DNA of 55,732 nucleotides from Verrucomicrobia bacterium 12-59-8 (GTDB lineage Bacteria > Verrucomicrobiota > Verrucomicrobiae > Verrucomicrobiales > Verrucomicrobiaceae). The translations under genes and the position numbers were made by a program. Within the stretch, counting starts at the first letter, position 1. The number at the start of each line of letters is the position of its first letter. Positions 54,601-55,732 of this stretch are shown here, in pieces. Below the pieces are notes generated by a model. The model saw nothing but the letters and a program-made list of their open reading frames with translations, was not told the origin of the DNA and did no database searches. Location of the stretch: NCBI GenBank assembly GCA_002279765.1, contig NCCR01000041.1, forward strand, positions 1 through 55,732. Reading direction: 5' to 3'.

Positions 54601-55473
54601 ACGATTGTGAATGGCACGCCTGCCACCGTCTCCGGCAGCACCGATACCGCCGTGAGCGTGGCTTTGACAGGCCTGCTGCCCGCTACGACCTACCATTTCC
54701 GTGTGAATGCTGCGGACGGTTCCGGTGCCGCAAACGGCAATGATATGTCCTTCACGACGCCCGACACCAACGCAAATCTCTCCAGCCTCACTCTCAGCGA
54801 CGGCATGCTCTCACCGGTTTTTGACAGCACGGTGCTGGCCTATGCGGTGGTCATGCCCAATGCAACCACCTCATTCACGGTCACCCCTGCTGTCGTCAGC
54901 AGCAATGCAACCATCACGGTCAATGGCGCGGCAGCGACATCTGGCTTAGCCAGCGCAGTTATCGCATTCAACGGTAACAGTGCCACGGTCTATGTCGTCG
55001 TGACCGCGCAAGACAGCACCACCAGCAAGACCTACACGCTCAACCTCAATCGCTACATCTCTTATCAGGACTGGGTCACAGCCTCCAGTCTCACCGGCGC
55101 CAATAATGGCCCCACAGATGATGCGGATGGGGATGGCATCCCCAATCTGCTGGAATATGCATTGAACTCGAACCCGACCGGCACCGATAAGAACATCCTG
55201 CCCACGACTGCCAACAGCTTCAACCCCGCAGACAGCAAGCACTACCTAACTTACAGTTATCGTCGGCGCATCGTTCCGGGTGCCATGACCTATGCCATCG
55301 AAAGCTCACCCAATCTGGGTTCATGGACCGCCATTGCAGTTCAAAATCTTGAGCAGGTTGGCTCTGCCTCGGGCACCGGTGATGGGGTCACCGAAGTTGT
55401 CACCTTCCGCCTGCTCCCTGCGATTGAAGACGGCCCGAAGGCCAAATTTATACGCTTAAAAGTGACCCCTTAA
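39616..55473 (+). CDS. Giant secreted repeat protein (Kelch-like, Calx-beta-like, LTD, GloVer and RCC1 arrays)
   Basis: 5285 residues, one uninterrupted frame. A long N-region leads to a signal peptide core (MVLPMFVILVSVFILPAQVLA, about 32-52). Order by base position: Kelch/galactose-oxidase-like propeller about 39770-40830 and early-set-like domain to 41130; three Calx-beta-like domains to 42030; 'HHF' modules at 42031, 42334 (split) and 43777; a lamin-tail domain at about 42490-43020; two more Calx-beta-like domains 43180-43780; GloVer array 1 44080-46440; two FN3-like modules to 47025; GloVer array 2 47030-49230; FN3-like, 'GDGND' and Ig-like modules to 50045; RCC1 array 1 to 52175; Ig-, FN3-, cadherin-like and 'GSGND' modules to 53295; RCC1 array 2 to 54470; FN3- and cadherin-like modules to 55055; a C-terminal DADGDGIPNLLEYAL domain. 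No enzyme domain or outer-membrane barrel is seen. Adhesion or surface scaffolding is a guess. Confidence 0.9.
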   Translation: MNAIRAHSSMHAPITVPQMFRRAKQMSFKMAMVLPMFVILVSVFILPAQVLAGTWTPLNSLAPGVVGHMHLLSNGTVMVQNDNDGGTYGPTWYLLTPDSTGRYINGTWTTLGNATDTRLFFASQLLKDGRLFVAGGEYGTGKSTAEVYDPVANTWTPLPTPGHAFSDANSEMLPDGRVLVALVEGALKSTLIYNPVTNAWINGPSCNGIHNESVWVKLPDDSILMVDRLSTNAERYIPASNTWINDSTVPVSLYDPYGDETGPGFLLPNGKVILFGATGHTAIYTPSGTTASGSWVAGPEMPNGQGCPDAAGAMMPNGKILLATAPAPISGSVFQSPTSFYEYDYTTNSFTQMNAPAGGTTESGSSFQRNMLMLPDGTVLSSRFKTQLYVYTPDGTPLAAAKPAVTSVSPNGDGTFHLTGTQLNGIGEGACYGDDDQNFTNYPIVRLTAGSSVYYARTYNWNKTSVATGSALVTTEFSLPAGLPQVPYSLVVIANGVASDPVAFNPFVNLTVTLPASATEGDASVTATVTASPAPVSDLVVSLASNDTTEATVQATVTILAGQTSATFPLTIVDDALLDGTQNVSITASASGYYAGSGVIAIYDNETATLTLSVPASTLEGAGTVQGTVTMSSPAVAPISVTLTSSDLTAVTVPAMVTIPSGQSSAAFTITVIDDNKIDGSQNANITAHVANWTDGTAAITALDNETTNLTVTLPSTIIEGASGTGTVAMSGTLTTALTVALASNTTSRLTVPAAVTIPAGSVSTTFTLTAPNNALTDGNAVVTITATASGFTGGSQTTTVVDDDLHHFAFTTLASPQTRGAAFTVTITGQNLSNQTATSFNGTVTLTAAGTGGANTITPTVTTAFTSGVWTGSVTLGNYGTNVVLTASDGAGHSGSSNAITVGSGALHHFAWSTQPATRTVNAALSTTITAQDSGNNTVTSFTAGANLSGVVPNSAGSTIVISEVNPNTPDDIEFTNVGISPVNIGGWTIYFWDNDNGATTPKSITIPSGTVCAAGQVFRLQEYGASPGAFPLFYYGGNINWTSGTTDFVGVLLRDAAGNNVDFVCAAGLSAASISNPSTIPTNMWSGAQVPPPTNSAYDYLRAGNSDTNVASNWTSGVTSSGTLNTGLIIPFAGTSLSVSISPKVSSGFVGGMWTGTISVLQPASQMLLRVDDGASHLGDSNAFDVSGTLSIAVPSSASEGAAPVTGTISVSSAPAGNLTISLTSSDVTAATVPATVTILSGQTSATFPITIIDDTLIDGTQVAAITAHLANWPDASANISVLDNETLSLALFVPGTVTEGTVATGTVSASGSVANALTVNLSSNNTSRLTVPATVTIEAGSASATFPVTAVDNALTDGSATVTVAATAASYTGASSTTIVLDNDVHHFTWLSITSPQTKGVAFPVSITAQDVSGNTLTSYAGTPFLSASGAGGGVAISPLNASGFSNGVWTGQITSFSSDTNISVNVSDGSGHLGVSNAFDVINPTSVLTVVEPLSPLNLQVGQNPRAQLVVGPDGSFYGTTVSGGSSNQGSVFKITSGGVLTTLANFYGANGMAPYAGLVLASDGNFYGTTSAGGAGNLGTIFKITPAGVLTTLVHLTSATGNVPKAPLLQHSDGNFYGTTSSGGGGSSGTVFKMTSSGVVTVLLNFSGTGSTAYGSSCQAGLIQASDGNLYGVTSTGGSGGGFGTIFKITTGGTFTSLASFTGTTGATLGSAPLAALVQASDGNLYGTTSVGGTGGFGTVFKVTTAGVFTNLLSFTNNSGSFLGNSPQSALVQWTDGNLYGMTNSGGSNSSGTIFKVTTAGVLTTLRSFTSSSDGINPFGALVLGSDNNFYGTANAGSTQSRGTVFNISPSTNSFTRIYSFVVSPQYFKNMIQAGDGSFYGGSANGNAGNGSVFKQIPGGAFSTLALFTSNNFAAPYLLQGSDGNLYGSDPTESTYGQIFKLTTAGTKTTLATVTGTTGAALGNTVIAGMIQASDGNLYGVTSSGGSGGGYGTVFKLTTDGSFTSLASFTNTSGATLGNSPQTKLVQDAYGDFWGTTQSGGTSGFGTVFKITSTGTLTTLVNFTGTTGAFPGSTPGTNLLLASDGNFYGTTTSGGPGGYGTIYRVTPAGVFTSLISFTNTGGAFLGNSPTTNLVQGSDGNLYGTTTLGGAGGGNGTVYQLTLAGSFTSLVSFTGTTGSAPGSAPHATLRQAGDGSFYGSTTRGGLYNIGTLFRLSPSGLFQSLYTFGTNNDGGSPNLNGSSSFSDAYRLIASGDGYLYGSNGSTIFRVHEQPAVQNVAAGSITTSGAALSSSVVPNQDDAKAYYQYGLGTTYGLQTTLQTLTAGSAPVAVNATLTNLLPGAVYHYRLVTVTSQGTFFTPDQTFATLSAPWVITGSFTGAGRTGLTVDGLVNPLGNSTSYHFEYGTDTSYGTSSPAQDAGSGITDVPVSLRLNGLQPGTTYHVRLVASSSLGSTNGDDQTITTFPDSSASLQPMFQYLSTGTAPLAGIFKAADGTFYGTMSAGGTYGSGTVVRMSQGGTLSTLANFYNNTNGTLSGSSPQCSLIQSADGNFYGTTNSGGANGYGCVFKMTPAGQTTVLTSFNYYTSPMGATPSCGLTLGTDGNFYGVTQNGGSSGVGTVFKVTTSGSLSTLVSFTGSSGANLGSSPRAGLILASDGNFYGTTATGGAGGFGTVFKITPAGVLTTLVQFTGTAGTYPGSTPLAALVQGADGDLYGTTSLGGVNNLGTVFKVTTAATFTSLASFTGSSGSVMGSTPKGALIQLADGNFYGTTTLGGLNNLGTVFQITSTGGLSTLVNFTGSTGSALGSTPQGALVTGNDGAMYGTTNAGGLNNVGTVYKVSAGGQFFTLVNCTAAPNFGRLTQGADGALYGATLGGGGAIGYGTLFAAPLGGVPSTINTLVPASGTTALNARAGLLLGPDGNYYGTTSAGGVVNSGSVFQLTPAGIYTTLVSFTGTSGTNPGSSPQAALIFGSDGNYYGTTSAGGSSSSGTIFKLTPAGVQTVVINFTGTSGANLGSSPQGPLTQGTDGNYYGSTTTGGTGGGFGTIFKITPAGVLTTLVNFTGTAGAAPGSAPLGVLSQGLDGSFYGSTSSGGLNGFGTVFKVTPDGVFSSLANFTGTTGALPGATPSGGLFAGVDGCFYGVTSGGGDYGFGTLFRLAPDGSINTLYSFSGRSEGLAPNYGLFLASDGSFYGGDGTAIYRFTPPPVVLTEPATNVLVNSATLNGGVTGNGYDGTLYFEYGTTTAYGSRTDEQILEGEQIGSGVIADVSGLQPFLTYHYRLVAATTLGLTYGPDRSFTTSTSITFNSSSDVPLVSDGFSATGEMLSIGLEFDPTPGLILTLVNNTGFTPIFGTFIGLPEGAAVTATIGAQTRLFVISYNGGDGNDITLTAVTQAITFPAIPAKFATDVPFALAATATSSLPVTYSITSGSASASISANTVTLTGTPGPVSITATQAGDGGSFAAAPPVTQTFVVISGPQFTQISSSKGTNFSLGIRADGTLWAWGYNSNSNLGNGNTSTVWTPVQIGTATNWEAVSAGGNHALAVKTDGTLWAWGYNLYGQLGDGSNTQRSSPVQVGSATNWSGVAAGYYHSVATKTDGTLWAWGYNASGQNGQGTSDALQTHTSPVQVGSVTTWTSIASGSYHSLAQRSDGSLWAWGQNSYGQIGNASTSTITSPVQIGTATNWNSFSCGYYSSVGTRSDGTLWSWGRNAEGQIGDGTLTQRSSPIQIGSDTNWQQAQAGGYHMLARKNDGTIWAWGWNNYGQLGQGYNDQTLHGTIPLQIGTATNWAVLAPGNGCNIATRSDGTLWSWGDDSSGGLGYAGHLLQPVAAQFGPIATASGGDGHTAVIRADGTLWMLGNNGNGQIGIGASDSGQHPVPAQVQPGTQWISVAAGGFHTAAIRSDGTLWTWGYNNYGQLGDGTTTQRASPAQVGADANWLSVSAGYYFTVGLRTDGTLWAWGYNTDGQMGNGTTSSTGQWQPVQIGSAADWAAISCGSYHVLSLKQNGTLWSWGLNSYGQVGDGTTTTPQSSPLQVGSATNWRSIASGRYYSVATQQDGTLWAWGYNGTGNLGDGTFTNRSSPTKIGADTTWTSVSAGYYHTVGTKIDGTLWSWGYNFYGQLGNGGTASQSSPTQVGAAAGWSKTFQSGYQTLVSTSDSSLWGCGYTNRGATGYAWRNEWVPDLVLPALSPPQTLSFPQPMATAVGSTVTLAATSSSGLPVSYIVSGPATLNGNRVSVNGPGAITLFAWQPGDNFYQSSDLAVQYLNPPVPSVNTLDATVVTTTTATLNGMVNPSGSVTSASFQSGTTNAYGTSTAVMLTQNSGSAPQMVSTTLSGLTPATTYHFRVTATNAGGFANGDDLTFTTLDGNLTSLTLSTGSLSPAFSPTVFSYNNAVDTAITSITVTPTTSDSNAAVAVNGAAVISGGASSPIALGYGDNAINIVVTAADHVSTETYTVIVTRAVPSQLTASYASGKETPVNINGFTATGYTVNFALNYAPMPGTSLTVVNNTGLSFINGSFSNLSHGQTVGLNHNGVTYKFVANYYGGSGNDLVLVWAGSRPVAWGYNLYGELGNNSTTSSSIPVAVTTVGTPLATRTELALASGWTHSLALCSDGSVASWGYNTYGQLGNNTTVNSSVPMAVTTAGTPLAGKVVCAVSAGYEHSLALCTDGTLASWGYNSNGQLGDNTTTNSSVPVAVTTAGSPLAGKSVVAIGTGTYHSLALCSDGTLAAWGYNTYGQLGNSSTTNSSVPVAVTTAGTLLAGKTVVSVAVGGHHTLALCSDGTLVTWGENNFGQLGNNTTTNSSVPVAVTTAGTALAGKTIIALAAGYYHSMALCSDGTIATWGYNFYGQLGNNSTTQSSVPVAVTTAGTALAGKTVVAFTAGLYHSLATCADGSIVTWGNNSSGQLGNNSTNQSSIPVAVSTGSLGAGERFMLAAGGQSASHSLSLVATPAPSVTTLAATSVTGTTAALNGMVNANGGSATVSFDYGLDTSYVTIVNGTPATVSGSTDTAVSVALTGLLPATTYHFRVNAADGSGAANGNDMSFTTPDTNANLSSLTLSDGMLSPVFDSTVLAYAVVMPNATTSFTVTPAVVSSNATITVNGAAATSGLASAVIAFNGNSATVYVVVTAQDSTTSKTYTLNLNRYISYQDWVTASSLTGANNGPTDDADGDGIPNLLEYALNSNPTGTDKNILPTTANSFNPADSKHYLTYSYRRRIVPGAMTYAIESSPNLGSWTAIAVQNLEQVGSASGTGDGVTEVVTFRLLPAIEDGPKAKFIRLKVTP
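42490..43020 (+). other. Lamin-tail-like domain inserted in the second HHF module
   Basis: The translated stretch from STIVISEVNPN to about NWTSGVTSSG reads as a lamin-tail domain (GGWTIYFWDNDNGATTPKSI, PSGTVCAAGQVFRLQEYG, DFVGVLLRDAAGNNVDFVC). It interrupts a module that in two other copies runs from HHF..T to SNAFDV without a break. The module's second half (SGFVGGMWTGTISV, then LLRVDDGASHLGDSNAFDV) resumes at 43021. Confidence 0.65.
44080..46440 (+). repeat. GloVer repeat array 1 (about 14-15 units)
   Basis: Tandem units of about 50-57 residues, each with a core like ASDGNFYGTTSAGG..G.GTVFKITPAG followed by LTTLVNFTG. I count 14 recognisable units plus a degenerate last one (SNGSTIFRVHEQ). 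Units 7-9 (about 45100-45460) are the most diverged (YGTANAG, YGGSANG, YGSDPTE). Matches the family called choice-of-anchor tandem repeat GloVer (TIGR03803). Likely beta-propeller blades. Confidence 0.85.
47030..49230 (+). repeat. GloVer repeat array 2 (about 14 units)
   Basis: Thirteen full units with DGNFYGTT..GG..G.GTVFK.T cores and a degenerate terminal unit (SDGSFYGGDGTAIYRFT). The terminal unit resembles that of array 1, so the two arrays look like copies of one ancestral block. Separated from array 1 by two FN3-like modules. Confidence 0.85.
50050..52175 (+). repeat. RCC1 repeat array 1 (14 units)
   Basis: Fourteen units of about 50 residues with the core S.A...DGTLWAWGYN.YGQLGDGT. 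The last one is degenerate (SDSSLWGCGYTNRGATG). Fourteen equals two seven-bladed RCC1 propellers. The Trp-Gly and GQLG elements mark the RCC1 family. Confidence 0.88.
53290..54470 (+). repeat. RCC1 repeat array 2 (7 units)
   Basis: Seven units with SLALCSDGTLA.WGYN.YGQLGNNT cores and a 56-residue period. The first unit lacks its opening strand (starts RPVAWGYN) and the last is followed by an extra opening strand (SHSLSLVA), the usual way a propeller closes on itself. Six units carry Cys in the ALCSDG position. DNA at 54025-54062 and 54193-54230 is identical over 38 bases. Confidence 0.88.
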
Positions 55474-55483
55474 GCCGGATTGA

Positions 55484-55541
55484 ACTCCTGCTTTGAATCC
55501 GCTTGGCAGGAGTGCAGTCCATCAGTCTCACAGCAGTTTTT
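55484..55541. terminator. Candidate terminator between convergent genes
   Basis: ACTCCTGC (55484-55491) and GCAGGAGT (55506-55513) form a perfect 8-bp stem with a 14-base loop, 10 bases after the giant gene's stop. A run of five T lies at 55537-55541, too far for a classic intrinsic terminator. It may serve both the giant gene and the opposing gene. Confidence 0.4.
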
Positions 55542-55551
55542 CAAACTCGCC

Positions 55552-55728
55552 TTAGACGGGGAGGTGGAAGTAGCCATGGATGTGGGGATATCCGCGGAAG
55601 TACCAGACGAAGTCGGGGCTTTCGATTTGCCAGGTGTCCCAGACTTTGTCGGCACCGATGTCGTATTTGCCGCCGTAGCAGGAGATGAAGAGGCGCTGGA
55701 CGAGGTTTTTGTCTTCGATGGTCTTCAT
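55552..55728 (-). CDS. C-terminal part of an unidentified protein at the window edge
   Basis: Reading minus from near the window end gives an open frame to the TAA at 55552. From an ATG at 55728 it is 58 residues: MKTIEDKNLVQRLFISCYGG, then KYDIGADKVWDTWQIESPDF, then VWYFRGYPHIHGYFHLPV. The frame stays open to the edge, so this is probably the tail of a longer gene. The W.IESP.FVWYFRG.PH.H pattern faintly recalls the C-terminus of DUF3500-type proteins, but I am not sure. It converges with the giant gene. Confidence 0.55.
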   Translation of the reverse strand: MKTIEDKNLVQRLFISCYGGKYDIGADKVWDTWQIESPDFVWYFRGYPHIHGYFHLPV

Positions 55729-55732
55729 GGTG

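Overview
The window looks like a chromosomal segment of a heterotrophic verrucomicrobium (Verrucomicrobiales, Prosthecobacter/Verrucomicrobium-like). This is inferred from gene content, not from a marker gene. The signs are PVC-type families (DUF1501, DUF1549/DUF1553, a PVC heme-binding CxxCH protein with an N-terminal DUF1080 domain), several Tat-exported Gfo/Idh/MocA oxidoreductases, secreted sulfatases, and a giant GloVer/RCC1 repeat protein ending in a 'DADGDGIPNLLEYAL' module. No tRNA, rRNA, CRISPR array, insertion sequence or phage gene was seen.

Layout. 97-2672 (minus): glycerate kinase, fabD and a redoxin-like protein, tightly spaced. 2824-5531 (plus): a membrane histidine kinase, then a response regulator with a degenerate kinase core. 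5547-11898: two secreted sulfatases and a Gfo/Idh/MocA protein on minus, with a second Gfo/Idh/MocA divergent on plus; probably use of sulfated polysaccharide. 11961-14076 (minus): thiD, a catalytically degenerate S41-like protein and an IF-1-like OB-fold protein, joined by start/stop overlaps. 14163-14543 (plus): ApaG. 14608-23480 (minus): a long co-directional run of PVC cytochrome fusion, extended adenylate kinase, HslV-like Ntn hydrolase, alpha/beta hydrolase and SUMF1-like protein, with a divergent AraC-type regulator at 23595-24428. 24569-32927 (minus): PEP carboxylase, a third Gfo/Idh/MocA, DUF1501, DUF1549/DUF1553 and a small unknown. 33129-33562 (plus): an FKBP gene broken by an internal deletion. 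33760-37166 (minus): a UvrD/PcrA-type helicase and a subtilase. 37291-39240 (plus): a sodium:neurotransmitter-symporter-family transporter with its 51-residue small subunit. 39616-55473 (plus): one 5285-residue secreted protein. 55552-55728 (minus): the tail of a gene that probably runs off the window.

Three imperfect palindromes made of paired hairpins (about 11902-11969, 14551-14627, 24445-24547) resemble REPIN doublets. Each lies where two genes converge. In two of them the hairpin stems differ between arms by compensated base-pair changes, so the structure itself seems to be conserved.

The most unusual item is the giant protein. It has a signal peptide, a Kelch-like head, Calx-beta-like and Ig/FN3-like spacers, two GloVer arrays of about 14 units each, and RCC1 arrays of 14 and 7 units (enough for three seven-bladed propellers). 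It has no recognisable enzyme domain. Other points of note are three proteins with altered catalytic residues (S41-like, response-regulator kinase core, SUMF1-like) and an HslV-like hydrolase whose predicted nucleophile is Ser, not Thr. All functions are inferred by reading the translated sequence; no database search was run.
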